Positions 47,183-59,240 are shown, counted from the stretch's first letter. The stretch is DNA of 64,000 nucleotides from Hofstenia miamia (GCA_004352715.1 SCFE01000039.1:1088770-1152769); one strand, 5' to 3'. Program-made: numbers and translations. The notes: generated from the sequence alone by a model not told the origin.

Positions 47183-50100
47183 CATTTACCTTTCTTTATA
47201 ATTAAGAATTTTTTTCATATTTGTGGTGACCACTTATCATTTCCGATTAATCAATGCATAGTTGAAAACGAATTTCAGTAGATAATGAAAAAATCAGATA
47301 TAACATCTTTATATATAAGTGGAGATCCCCTTATTGTGAAATCAACCATTACCTTTACAATTCATGCAATTATATCAATTACTGAAAAAATATTCTCAAG
47401 TAAATCCCAATGTTTATCCAGTTGCATATAATTTTGAAATTTTGGAGATTAAATTGAAGAATTAAGAATTTCATCAAAATTCAATTAAGTTACTTATGAA
47501 TTTTGTCATTCACCAGTCCTTATTTGACCGGTTTTAGACCGTTTTAAACCGGCCTGTCATAAAACAATGACCCAACCCGACCTGTGCAGTCACGCCTGTT
47601 GATCCGACCGGCTTACACCTATGTAATTGAACACTCGACTGATCAAAATTGAGATGTCTCTGGTGTATTAGAAGTTTCAGGATACGCTCATGCACCCTCT
47701 CTATATGCATTCATATAATTTAAAAAATTACTTAATTCTCCTAAACATATAAACCTAGAAATATCATTGATGAATAATTACAAAATTTTAAAATAGATCT
47801 CTCGATAAACAATTTGCTTTTTATTTAATCGTTTATTATAAATATTTCAAAATATAAATTATCTAAAGTTCAAATATTATATCTATATGAAATAATGACC
47901 ATAAATTTTCTTTGAATGACCATATTAGTGTCATTCAACTAAAACGAACAATGTGAAAAACACCTTAAGCACTGTTCATTATTTATATTAGCATATAAAC
48001 GCTACTAGTTTTAAAACCACTGAATATCTGCGCTGTGCAATAGCGTTACATGCTAGCAGAATTTAATTTTCATAGGAAATGTATAACGATGCGCATTGAT
48101 TTTCTATTAATGTTTTACCTAGTTGCTATCAAGTCAATTGAATATATTTTCACAAAATTCCGAACTTTATTGAACATGGGCATTTATATGGGGAACAAGT
48201 GAGTGCTGTCGCATTCCTTCAAGTTGATTTAACGATTTGCAAGTTTTGCTTATCGGTTTATTATAAAATTGAAAGGAGTAATATATTTTAAAAAATGCTT
48301 GTTTTTAAATATTTTAATAGAGTTTTCATTTGTAAATAGCAATTCAGTATAACTTGTGAAGGTTAGCAAGGTAATTTCAGTTTGAATCCATTAGGTTTAA
48401 TAGATTTCAATTTGTTTTGCAAACAAGATAACAATTATTTGGTCACTAGCCCTAGTAATAATGTAATAATATCATCAATCACTAAAAAGCACCTAAAAAT
48501 TGATGAAATTCATTTTTCTTATAATTCAAAACCAGTGCTCAATAGGTAGCTCAATCTGTATGTTTAAATAATTTCCTTTTAGATGCAGAAACAATTGATT
48601 TTGATGAATTCAAGCAAATATTTGGTAAAGCCAATACAGAGCCAACAGTTAAAGAAGTTGAAGCAGCATTCAAATTTTTTGATAAAAGCAATGCTGGTTG
48701 TTTGGAAACCGCAGAATTCAGGTATTCTTTAAAAACGCCGCAAAGTTTGAAAATTTATAAACATGCTGTTGTATTGCATTACATTATTCTCTATGTAGAC
48801 TAGTAAAAATTTGCTCAAGGTTTCAACAAACTGTTGTAATAATATTTGTTAGACAAACCAAGTCTCTATATTATTCTCGTAAGATGGCGTTATATACGTA
48901 TACTTGTTTGATAACTTTTTACGGTAGATGGCATTACTAAATCACTAAATTGGAAGGGATTTTTTCAAAAATTAATATCGATGTAGCAGTGGCTTGCAAT
49001 TTTATTTTAATTTGTGGGTAGTCTTGACTTGAGTATCAAAGCTAGTACCTGTCTCTTATACACATCAACCATTAATTCATATAGAGTAGCAATTTAAAGC
49101 ATGAAAATATATACTGCAAACACTTTTTATAATGTATCTAGAATGACTCCTTAACAAGAAAACTATGCAAGCAGTATTAATTTGCATGCATTTTAGTAAT
49201 TGTTTTTCACTTGTTTCACAATGTTTTCCCATGAAATGTATACATACGAAAAGTTTCTTTTCCATTAATGGAATTGCTAGTTTTAACACATTGATGATTA
49301 CTTCATCTTAAAAATACGGGCAGCATTTCACTTTCCACTTAGGTAAATTAAAATTGTATTTTACTAAAAAAATAAATTTGTAGGGGTGTCTAAGTTTTTA
49401 TGTACTGTTTCTAAGAGAACTGGTTCAATTAAAAAAATTATGGAGAAGGTGCTTGTAAAATGCCACATTTGACGAACTGCTATGAACATACACAGTTCAA
49501 ACCTCATGCGTATACAATTATAAATGTGATGAATGTGAAAGTTCATACATTGGGGAAACGAGAAGGCAATTGGAATACAGAATTTCAGAGCATATGCGAG
49601 GTCATCTTCGATCAGAAATATATTGCCATGAACATGCACCTAAGAGGAAGAACTTTACTATTTTAATGAAAACCAAGCATACAAAAATTGCAGAAGCTAT
49701 ATTCATAAAAGAAACTAAGGAGAATCTATTAAATAAACAATTAAGTCAAAGACTAAATATCGTATAAGATCTACGAATTACAATTTTAAAATCATAAAAT
49801 TTGTATTTACCACCATATTATTTTAGTTATTTTGTACTGACGATGAGTGGAGACACTCGAAACATGTTTACATAAAATATTTCTTGTTTTTTACAATGAA
49901 TAGTTTAAGCACACTTTGTACACAATATATATTTACATATATATATATATTCACCATGCTAGGATTGCGATAAATGTTCAGTACACACATTACAATTAAA
50001 TATTTCATAAAACTACAATTTTTTTCTTCAAAGAGATTATTACAATAGTTTGAGTTTATTAAATTAATACGCTAAGTGTTCATTGAGAACTGCTTCCTTC

Positions 50101-51332
50101 TTTATTACACATTGAGGGCGGGACTATAATTGTGACTTGTATGTTATAATTCCTCAATTGTCAAACTACCAAATTCTTGCTGCATTCGTTCTTTGTAAGT
50201 CTGCTAAAATACGTCGAAGTCAATTTAAATTTTGCTTCAAAATACTCTCGCCTCCATGAGCTTTGAAGAATGCAATGCTTTTGTGATAGTTTTGAATGGA
50301 TGTCTTACGGTTTGTTTACAATTCTAAAGAGCGAAAATGAGCTTCTCTATTTAAAACAATATTGTCCCATGTTGACTGACGTTGAAGAAGCTTTTAGCGA
50401 AATGATTTCAAAATTTTATTACGAAAATTTGAATTTCTTGATATGTTGTTGCATTGCAAAATGGATCGCAATTAGTGACTTTAAGTATGGCCTTTACTAA
50501 TATTGAAAAGCATAATGTATAAGATAAGTATAGTTTAGTTTATGGATTATTTAAAAACAAGAGTGGGCTTAATATCTTAACATCTTAGAAATTTTATCAG
50601 TTTAAAGTACATAAACCCAAAATTCTTAATAGAGAAAACTAGATAATTGGATAACCCTAAGTTGGACAAAAGATTTTTAAGATTATTTATGATTTCTTCA
50701 AAAAATATTAGAGGTCTTATAATTTGCAAACTAATAGATATCCAAAATATGACACTTTCAAATGATATCATATTCTAAGATTCGCCTAGGTCACTGATCT
50801 CGTAGGCACACTGTTGTGCAATGGGCCGTGACCGGCGTTCTCTAAGTTAAAAATGTTGACTTTGCACATGAAAAGCTGCAGCAAATTTTGCATTTGATGT
50901 ACAGAAAATGAAATAGTTGCATTAACTTTTGTACTCATGGGCTCTATTTTGCCTGATTATGATTGTCTAAATCTTAGATATTAAAAAAAATTGAAATTTT
51001 ATTAAAAAAATATGAAATATTTTTCACTACTTCACAAATATCAATATTTTTATAGCTAACATTTACCAATAGGCTAATATTTCAATTTTTTAATGAGCTT
51101 CGAAAAAAGGCTTTAAAATGTGGTGAAAATAATTTATGCATTTAAGGATACGAAATTTAGAGCTAAGCCTACTTTATAAATAATAAACTCAGTTACTTTT
51201 AGAGCATTAATGACAACTCTGGGAAACAAACTTACTGAATCAGAAGCCGACGATTTAGTAAAAGAGATCGACTACAGTGGAGATGGAAAATTCGATTATT
51301 TAGAGTTTGTTAGAATAATGTCAGAAACCTAA
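46342..51332 (+). CDS. EF-hand protein of the calmodulin/troponin C type (three coding exons)
   Basis: Exons 46342-46537, 48583-48721 and 51203-51332 join in frame (phases 1 and 2) at GT-AG borders to give 154 residues, the usual size of four-EF-hand proteins. Loop 1 (DKENTGQVEVKD, from residue 27) has aspartate instead of glutamate at position 12. Loop 2 (EKEDAETIDFDE) starts with glutamate and lacks the central glycine, so it is probably inactive. Loop 3 (DKSNAGCLETAE) has serine and alanine at positions 3 and 5. Loop 4 (DYSGDGKFDYLE) is canonical. Calcium binding is thus likely mainly through EF4, as in some troponin C or myosin light-chain relatives; the exact orthologue is not clear. A polyadenylation signal AATAAA lies 14 bp after the stop (51346-51351). 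Intron 1 (2,045 bp) has a gapped TA repeat. Intron 2 (2,481 bp) contains a Penelope-like remnant and an adapter-like sequence. A further noncoding 5' exon may exist, since a LINE remnant ends 41 bp before the ATG. Confidence 0.85.
46979..47181. repeat. TA microsatellite with a 137-N gap in intron 1
   Basis: (TA)n on both sides of Ns at 47009-47145. Confidence 0.9.
48583..48721 (+). CDS. EF-hand gene, exon 2
   Basis: Preceded by a pyrimidine-rich tract and AG at 48581-48582, followed by GT at 48722. It encodes the second half of EF2 (TIDFDEF), the linker and EF3 (AFKFFDKSNAGCLETAEF). Confidence 0.85.
49049..49066. other. Tn5/Nextera mosaic-end sequence, probably residual library adapter
   Basis: The sequence CTGTCTCTTATACACATC matches 18 consecutive bases of the 19-bp Tn5 mosaic end used in Nextera libraries. 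A chance 18-base match in a window this size is very unlikely. It lies in intron 2 of the EF-hand gene and may mark a false join. Confidence 0.85.
49486..49767 (+). pseudogene. Penelope-like element remnant: GIY-YIG endonuclease end
   Basis: The frame is open from 49486 and reads VYNYKCDECESSYIGETRR, then ISEHMRGHL, and ends at TAA 49765-49767. The CxxC pair before SYIGET and the R/EH block downstream are the pattern of the C-terminal GIY-YIG nuclease of Penelope-like retroelements. The reverse transcriptase is absent and the frame is blocked upstream (TGA at 49483-49485), so the copy is 5'-truncated. It lies in intron 2 of the EF-hand gene, same orientation. A ribozyme-like hairpin follows 69 bp after the stop. 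A closely related remnant is at 58941-59240. Confidence 0.82.
49833..49873 (+). ncRNA. Hammerhead ribozyme-like fold after the Penelope-like remnant
   Basis: CTGACGA (49837-49843) is followed by one T, a perfect hairpin GAGTG-GAGA-CACTC (49845-49858) and GAAA (49859-49862). The last A plus C can pair with GT after a two-base loop (minimal stem III). The next TACA pairs with TGTA directly upstream of the core (stem I). This fits the CUGANGA...GAAA hammerhead core, with one extra nucleotide between core and stem II. Hammerheads with very short stem III are reported from Penelope-like elements. Confidence 0.6.
51203..51332 (+). CDS. EF-hand gene, exon 3 (terminal)
   Basis: Acceptor AG at 51201-51202, open to TAA at 51330-51332. 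It encodes ALMTTLGNKLTESEADDLV and the canonical EF4. The sequence is strongly calmodulin-like. Confidence 0.87.
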
Positions 51333-51352
51333 CAAAATTATTGTAAATAAAT

Positions 51353-52150
51353 ATGTGATTAAAATTAATATTATATAAATTCCATACTTTGATTTATCCG
51401 TCGATTTATAAACTTCTTTTATACATCATTGAAAATAACGTCTTAAAATATACAACTGTATTTTATATTTGATACTACCCTAACTAGATTTCTGCGAGTC
51501 AAAATGCTCGCAAACGAATTGGATAAAAATCTACATCAACTGCACAATATTTACATGTTCATGTGCATATCTCAGCAGTAAAAAACTTAAACTAATTGTC
51601 ATTTGTTTTTTTAACTATATTTTCACTCGTTTGCTTGATTTTGTATCACCAAAAGGAAATACATTCAGCTCAATTTTCAGAAGCAATATAATTGGTTTTG
51701 CCAAGAATGTGAATAGTTTTATGGCTTTAGAGTTTTTTTAAAGAAATCACAGTAAGCATTATTAATACAACAATATAAAGTTGTCCTCAATAACTAGATT
51801 CGGTTAATATATTAAGGTAAAGATTAAAAAAGATATATTGATAGGTAGTCATTAAATTTACATTCCACTGTACAGTGCACACTTTGTCAAAGAGGGTAGA
51901 TGAAATTTCGTCATACATCCCTGCGGTTATTGTAGCTTAACACAGTCATATGTATAAAATATGATAAAGTTTTCTAAAAATAAATTGAAACATGTTGTAT
52001 TCTTTCGTACTATCCAAGAACGAATGCATTTTGTAATAATTACCAGAACAATATAATATAATATATGAAAATACACTTTCACTTTTACAATGAGCGCTCA
52101 ACCGATCTTTTTTAAATAAGTTAGGATTTTACAGTGTTTTTATGGTTTTA
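51353..52150. other. Intergenic sequence, nothing recognised
   Basis: AT-rich DNA after the EF-hand gene; no frame or repeat of note. Confidence 0.5.
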
Positions 52151-54430
52151 TGCTTAAATTCCAGTTAAAGGATGAACCTGATATAGTTTTGCTTTGCAAT
52201 CTCACCATGGTAAGCGTATATGACTAAAATCCTGAAATTTTCCCATTCTCAATATGAAAAAGGTTCGTTATTTTTTGGCCCAATCAAAGCCTAAATGTAC
52301 AGCCCAAGAAGTTTGGTCATTCTCAGCCCATTTGCTTTACCTAGGCCCACAGTCGGCCCGCAACGCTTACTCAAATAGTCTACTAAGGTCAAAACAAAAT
52401 AAAAACAGAATATTTTAACCTGTTTTCCCAAAAAGCAAGCTGGATCCATTCATATTTCGCAGTGATAATCCTGTTCAGGAACTGAATGAAATTGATTCTG
52501 AATTAGCTAAGTACACGTAAAGTGCTGATCCTTCCAATATATCATACTTGAGGGATGATAATTGACTTTTCTAACTTCACCTGATTGGCATGCCTACCAC
52601 TACCAATTGCTAAATATGTCTAAGTCATCTAAAATTATAGGGCCTTTGGCGTTCCTGGCATTCTATAACATGCTGCCAGTTCTTAGATATCTGATCCTCT
52701 GTAAGGCCTGTCTCATTTAAAAATGTTTACCGAAACTTTGGAAATCAGCTCTTATTTTCATTCAAAAGAACTTTGATATTAGTGATTTTAGTTTTCGCCC
52801 GCCCAATCTCGATTGGGCCACTGTCAGCTAAACTAAGGAAAAGGTTATCTTTGACAGTTTCGATACTTGCAGTATTATATTTACGATTGACTGAAACCAA
52901 TTTGCGTATTCCTAATCCACATATATTAGTACTGCATTAATTAAAGTTTTCACCAATACTAAAGATTAAGCAAAAAATGACGGTGCTCAGCTCAAAGCAA
53001 TTTATTTCTAAAAAAATCTTGATTGTCTTTCGCATCGGATTCTTATTAACAAGCTACCTTAATCCGGTGCTCCCTTCGGTTTCAGCATCATTAATTTATT
53101 TAACAGAAACATGAATATCAAGCACAAATCGCTACCTAGTGACATTTTCTGTATAGTAACTGGGGTTAGTAACTGGGGTTCCCCGGAGCTCTATTATATG
53201 TCCTTTTCTGATCTTAATGTTTATCTCTGATCTTTGTTAAATATGCAGATTATATCAATTTTTTTCCCCAATTAGGACGAATGCGTGGCCTGAATATACC
53301 TATATGGGCGTTAAAAAACAAACTCTTGATAACGTGAATAAATCTTGACAGATGCTTTTCTAAAAGTCAATCTCACTTCCGAAAGATCTTACATTACTGA
53401 CTTTGCACACGCTACTGTTTTTCACTCTGTAGTATAATCTAAAATGGGACATCTACATTAATCGAGTAGTTAAAATTGCTTCTTGAGATATTTTTTGTCT
53501 TCGGGAGATGAGAGAGTTCGTCGACCCTGTGTTCCCATATACTGTTTTTACATCAATGATAATTTCAATCATGGAATACGTATGTCAAGTCTTTGTTCAA
53601 CTACCTAACAAACTGGATAGCATAGCATGTTTCAAAAAGTCGAAACCATGCCTATCGAATGATGCACTGATTTAAGACTAAGCCCCAACTTCATTGAGTT
53701 GTTGGGCGGAAATCGTATTAAATTTCTCTTAGGCGCAACTCTAAGATGTTTGGGTGATCATGGGAAATTTTCTGTAAGAAGAATAACAATGATAAGAAAT
53801 TGTGGTTGTGCGTAATGATAAGAGAAGTCATTTAACCCATTCACTGCGTTTCATGAATTTTCAGAAATTCTCAATGGGTGATGTAAAACTTATCGTACAG
53901 CTGGCACCATTATTTTATGCACTCTGTGACTATGATCGAATATCGCAGTAAAAGAAGAGGTTTTTTCAGAGATGTGGACTGAAGTCGAATTTCGCAGTGG
54001 GACATAATGTTGGCCGTGTGACTAAAGTCGAATTTCGCAGTGAAAAAGTTAAATTTTTGCGATGCATTTCTTTGATGTGTGCGCCGACTTAATCATTTCA
54101 CGCTATTCATTAAATTCAGGAAAATTCCCTTTGCTATTAATCGATTCAAAAAATGTGTCAACCCCAATTACCACTTGTAGAATATCTCTCTCTCTTTCGC
54201 GTCTCCACAATTCTAACAACTTTTATCTGGACTTCATAAACTCTGCCCCAAGAGGGGCCTAATTTATGCCTTTTGCAAGAGATTCCTTAAAAGCTAATTC
54301 TGTAATCCCACGCTATTACAATCAAACAGTCTTTCCTGTCCGACGCGTTTTCGTTTTATGTATTTTAATTTGTACTAGTGTTTTTTACTATTAAATGTTG
54401 TCTACCTGTCTATCTATTTTTAGTAGGATT
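52150..54430 (+). pseudogene. Heavily decayed non-LTR retrotransposon
   Basis: The stretch is richer in G+C than its neighbours. At 53175 the frame reads GVPRSSIICPFLILMFISDL, matching the GVPQGSxLGPLLFxIYINDL block of LINE reverse transcriptases. At 53242, one frame over, KYADY stands where the YADD box should be. Further traces are IMEYVCQVFV near 53566, a thumb-like block, and LHNSNNFYLDFINSAPRGA near 54203-54259, a possible C-terminal end. Earlier, LKDEPDIVLLCNL near 52166 recalls the endonuclease region. Multiple stops and frameshifts make it a fossil. Borders are approximate. Confidence 0.62.
53925..54042. repeat. Three imperfect copies of a 26-bp unit
   Basis: The unit TGTGACTRAAGTCGAATTTC followed by GCAGTG occurs at 53925-53950 (most diverged), 53974-53999 and 54017-54042, inside the LINE fossil. 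Confidence 0.7.
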
Positions 54431-57135
54431 GAAAATCAATCAAAGTTTGTACCAGTTAAGTACCGGGGCCAGATATAAATTAAGCTGGCTAAATAATTTT
54501 GAAATCTTTGTAGTATTTTAATACATTTTGAAAAAAGTTAATGAAAGACTTCATACAACATTAACACAAGAACTATTTGGAATAGGTGATCTAGTAGACG
54601 ATATGTAACATTGTGCCACATAGCATTTTTCACATAAATGTAGTGTTGAGAATTTCAACATATCACTTATGAAACATAATGAAATGGAATACATAACGTT
54701 TACCAAACCTTTGCGAATTGAATACTAATGAAATCTCCCGTTTGACAAATAGTTTCAAAATTTATAGTATTTGAATCGTATATTTTCCCAGCCCTATTGG
54801 AAACTCTCAGTGATTTTCAAGACCACCAATTTAAATATTTGCTAATGTAAGATTTGAAAAATTTAAATGTTATTAATTATTAACCTTAAACCGCCTAGCG
54901 TACCTTTTAAAGGACAAACCGTTTTTCCACATTTACAAAGAATTTTCTACAAGCGTATTTGCAAATTCAAAAATCTTGGTGCATGGGTAGGTCTATTGGG
55001 GAACATACATTAATGCAATGTTGAAAATTTCTATTAAAGCAGAGATTGCTGAATAGATTAACAAGTTTTCTTAGAAATTCTCTCCATAGTTAGTGTTAAT
55101 GTATTTAGAAGGTTTTGGACTCCTGGAGGCAACAAACAACTTTGATTGTTTCTTGATATGGGCAAAGATATTCCAAACCCATTGAGGCGTGCCGTGCGCA
55201 AAGTCAGAAGTCGTGGGGACAAGGTTAGCGCGCGGATTGAGAGCGAAAAAGAAGGAAGAGACTCTCAACTATCATGTGGTGCTTTCAGATTGAGCACACC
55301 ATTAATAGATTTGAGCTATAAGCATTTAAAGTTTTTTTATAGGATAATGAAAATTTCTTAAAAATCACCAGGCTGTTTAAGGTTAAGCATAGTCATTAGT
55401 AAACCAAAACTAGCAAGATTTGATGTCTCGAGTCAATTAGTTGATTAGATCAATGGTCTTGTTTTAATGGGCTAACCCCGCAATTTCAAAAACTTTTCCA
55501 ATCTGTAACATTATATACAAGGTTGTTAAAAAATGTTATTTCAGAATTTGATGACAACGTATTTCCTAGAAATGGGATTTTAGTGGATAATTTATTTAGT
55601 GTGTCGTTTAAATAAAAGCTAACGAGGAATAAAAAGCTAGTTTTATCAAAAGTAGTGGCAAGCAATGAATATTTTAAGACGAATTATCTAGTAAATGTAT
55701 TTAATTCAATTTAGTGCTGACTTTTATCATTTTTATGCCATTAGCATTGAATGAACATTCCCTGTTTGGAGAAAAAGTAATTTATTATCAAATAGCAAAA
55801 CGGAATGTTTTCGCAGGTACTTTATTCCGATTCCTTCTCTAACTCTTTCAAATTGCTGCAATTCTTTTTAAATTAAATCGCCATTCATAAAATAAAATGT
55901 CGTCGAAAATACAATTTCTGCACTCATTGTCAAATTTGAAGATTCCACAATGACGTAAATACAGTTATGGTTCTTCGAAAACTCTCACCATAAATTGTTT
56001 GCTATATAGTCCTCATTATATATATATAATAAAACAACGGCAGAGTTTCGGTTTGTGCTGTCAAAATTTCATAGTTATATATATTAATTTTTAACAAATA
56101 TTAATTTTCATTTATCTTTGAAATTTTTAAATTAGCCTGATCCTTTTTGGTGATGATTTTGAGCAAAAAAATATTTGGGAAGCTAGTCTCAGTATTTTCT
56201 ACTCTATGACATGTCATACTTTCTTGCAACCATAAAATTGAAAAAAACATACTTACGTCTAGCGATCACATCCGAATGTTTGGGTCATTATATTTATATA
56301 TAATGCTATACTCTGATGTTTCTCAAATATTCATTTCATGCTTACAGCATTACAATTTGCTTGCAGATTTTATGCTACTGAGGTAATTTTTATATTGTGG
56401 ATGAAATTTTTTCTAAATATAATCATAGGTTATTTAATAAGAGATATTTTGGAAACAGAAATTAGGTAGTGAAAAGTTAAGCCCAATTTAGTGATTTTGA
56501 AAATTTGTAGAAAAACAATCATGTTTGTTTTTTATTAATATATTCAAACAATAATTATCAAAAGAAAATAAGGGCCAAGAAATTGTTCTATACTAAAAAA
56601 ATTACTACTTTATTGAAATGATTATGCTTAATAATGATTAAAAATTGCAGACATGCAATTCACTAAAGTAATAACATAAAAGTATGTTTATCAGTCAAAA
56701 CTGCAGGATGCAATTAGAAAAATACAGAATTTGCAAACATTCACAAAGCTTTAAAGAGCAACCCTGATACATTTGTGAAAAATATGAACAATCTTGCACT
56801 TCTTCACTTTGTACAACCATTTATCAAAAATAGGTTTTCAGTAAACAGATCATACAAACTTCCTGGTTGCAGTAGATTGTGTATTTAAGAAATCTAACAG
56901 ACCAAATAAATTTTAATTTTGACATTGGGATTTCATTGATTAAATGTATATATCAAATTGAATAAAAATGTACAATCTAAATTTGAATATTTAATCATTA
57001 TAAAACCCTAGATGTACGTACATCAGGGCAAACGCGGAACCATGTCAACAAAAATTTACACACCCATTTGCCAATTTTGAAAAGTTGAACCATCTCAATC
57101 TATCAGTTTTAGTTCTTAGATTTAAAAAATTGAAT
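54431..57135. other. Intergenic sequence, nothing convincing
   Basis: A slightly G+C-richer stretch at 55070-55280 has opposing short frames, neither recognisable. No RNA gene or mobile element seen. Confidence 0.45.
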
Positions 57136-57142
57136 CTTACAC

Positions 57143-57155
57143 TTATATATAAATA

Positions 57156-57187
<32 letters not shown>

Positions 57188-57352
57188 CATACATACATAT
57201 ACATATACACATATATATGGGCATATATTATATATATATATATATTTGAATGAGTATATATATATATATGTACATATTTGAATGTGTATAAATATGTATG
57301 TATTTATATATATATATATATATATATGAGTATATGAGTATATATATATCTA
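57143..57352. repeat. Compound TA/TACA/TATG microsatellite
   Basis: Mixed (TA)n, (CATA)n and ATATTTGAATG words (two copies, near 57242 and 57275), resolved without Ns. Confidence 0.85.
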
Positions 57353-58125
57353 AGTTTATTAATAAAAAATATAATCATAATCGGTTTAAATAAGGTTTAC
57401 CCTACATTTAAGAAAGTAGAAATTACGCAAACAACTCAATATTTTTGAGAAACTAGCCTATAGACTGAGGCTGGTTTCATATCTCTACTAAATTGTTGTT
57501 CTTAATTAGGCCCAGACAATTGAATTTTCTTATTTTTTTCGCCTATTTGAGCTTCATGATTTTATAGAATGTTTTTATATACAACGAATGTATTAAACAG
57601 TTTTTTTTTTATTAAGTCAAGCCTGCATTTGAATATTAATGTTAGTATGATTAAAAAAATAGAATCATTTTTTTATAAAAAACTTACCTTTGCTACTGTT
57701 ATTTGTATTGTAAGAAACAAATACGTCCTTTTTAAACTGAATCGTACAAATAACAATGATTTTAGTTCATTCGTGCTTCATTACTTATTGAGTAATCTAC
57801 AGCATAATGTATATTAATGAGTTTGAACCAATTTTGACTGTGAATAAATATTTTAATATTGTGAGTTTCTACAAATCTCATTGACGGCTTTTCAAGAGAG
57901 TTTTTGCAGTGTTTTATTTTGAACTAACATTTATATCAATAAACTTTCTTACAGTCAAACACTTGCAGACGACATATACTAATAATATAATCTATTTGAT
58001 GTATAAAGAGTTTCATTGGCCAACTTATTGTATATTCTAACACAGTAGTTCCTTTAATACTAAAAAATTTCTAAGAAAAATAATCTGTCAACATAATACA
58101 TTTTAGAAAAAAAAATATATATATG

Positions 58126-58702
58126 CAGTAGTGATCAAAAGTTCTCGGAAACCTAACTGAGCAAGTTCTTTTTACAGCGATCAACATTATAGATTTATTT
58201 TTTGCAATTGGGTTAGTTTTAGTTATGTGAATGCAAGTTTTTCCTTAATTTTTATATATATAATTTAATTTTTATCTTATTACCCTGTAAAGAGCCCCCT
58301 AAAAATATGTTAGCAAATATGCATGGTATGTAATATAAAATATATATATATATCCAATTACAATGTACAATTTTGAATCTCAATTAGCATTGTAATAATA
58401 TTTGTACAAGATTTCAGAAACTTCTGAATAAATTTTTAAAAAAAATTGTGAATATACTAAGTTTTCATGCTGGGTACGCTTTTTGTGTTATGTTATACAT
58501 ACAATGCATATATATTAACATAATTTTAGGGTAGCCCTCTACAGGGTCATAGAATGAAAATCAAACTGCATATATAAAAATTGAGAAAAATTTGAATTCA
58601 CAATGCTAAAATTAACCCAATTGCAAAAAATCAAAGCTATAGTGTTCATCACTATAAAAATAATTTGTTCAGTTAGGTGTCCAAGAACTTTTGATCGCTA
58701 CT
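58126..58702. mobile_element. 577-bp fold-back MITE with terminal inverted repeats of about 215 bp
   Basis: The left part from CAGTAGTGATCAAAAGTTCT (58126) is mirrored by the complement of the right end, which reads AGTAGCGATCAAAAGTTCT inward from 58702. The match continues through GCAATTGGGTTAG and ACCCTGTAAAGAG-type words to about 58345 on the left and 58480 on the right. Both ends touch TA-rich microsatellite, as expected for a TA-targeting Tc1/mariner-type element. It has no coding capacity. A gapped TA repeat and a Penelope-like remnant follow directly. Confidence 0.85.
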
Positions 58703-58889
58703 ATATATATATNNNNNNNNNNNNNNNNNNNNNNNNNNNNNNNNNNNNNNNNNNNNNNNNNNNNNNNNNNNNNNNNNNNNNNNNNNNNNNNNNNNNNNNN
58801 NNNNNNNNNNNNNNNNNNNNNNNNNNNNNNNNNNNNNNNNNNNNNNNNNNNNNNNNNNNNNNNNNNNNNNNNNNNNNNNNNNNNNNNAC

Positions 58890-58921
<32 letters not shown>
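58703..58921. repeat. TA microsatellite with a 175-N gap
   Basis: (TA)n on both sides of Ns at 58713-58887, between the fold-back MITE and the Penelope-like remnant. Confidence 0.9.
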
Positions 58922-58925
<4 letters not shown>

Positions 58926-58940
58926 GTAGCAGAGCGTTAG

Positions 58941-59240
58941 CCATTATTTTTTACAACTTTTAAAACAAAAGATATGTTTAATAACAAAGACAATATCCCA
59001 AAAAACTTAGTTTCATCCCTAGTCTACAAATATACATGTGATGATTGCGATAAATCATATATCGGTGAAACTAAGGGACATCTGGGAATAAGATCTAATG
59101 AGCATTTAAGAGGTCATCTGAATTCAGAAATTTTTACCCATCACCATCAAACTAAGGAAGATCAATTTAAAGTTTTAGTAAGAAATAAACATCCGAAAAT
59201 AGCAGAGGGAATATATATAAAAGAAACAACAAACTTGTAA
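58941..59240 (+). pseudogene. Penelope-like element remnant: GIY-YIG endonuclease end
   Basis: The frame is open from 58941 (TAG at 58938-58940); the first ATG is 58974. It reads LVYKYTCDDCDKSYIGET, then RSNEHLRGHL, and ends at TAA 59238-59240. This is the GIY-YIG nuclease C-terminus of Penelope-like elements, with the CxxC pair and the R...EH block. The reverse transcriptase is absent. The fragment is bounded on the left by a TA microsatellite and on the right, about 170 bp after the stop, by another. It is closely related to the remnant at 49486-49767 but clearly diverged. Confidence 0.85.

Noticed and set aside
50270-50500. 76-codon frame in intron 2 of the EF-hand gene
   Set aside because: No domain, no splice signals matching the gene's frame, and within chance length.
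55071-55361. Opposing short frames in a G+C-richer patch
   Set aside because: Neither frame resembles a known protein; no supporting signal nearby.
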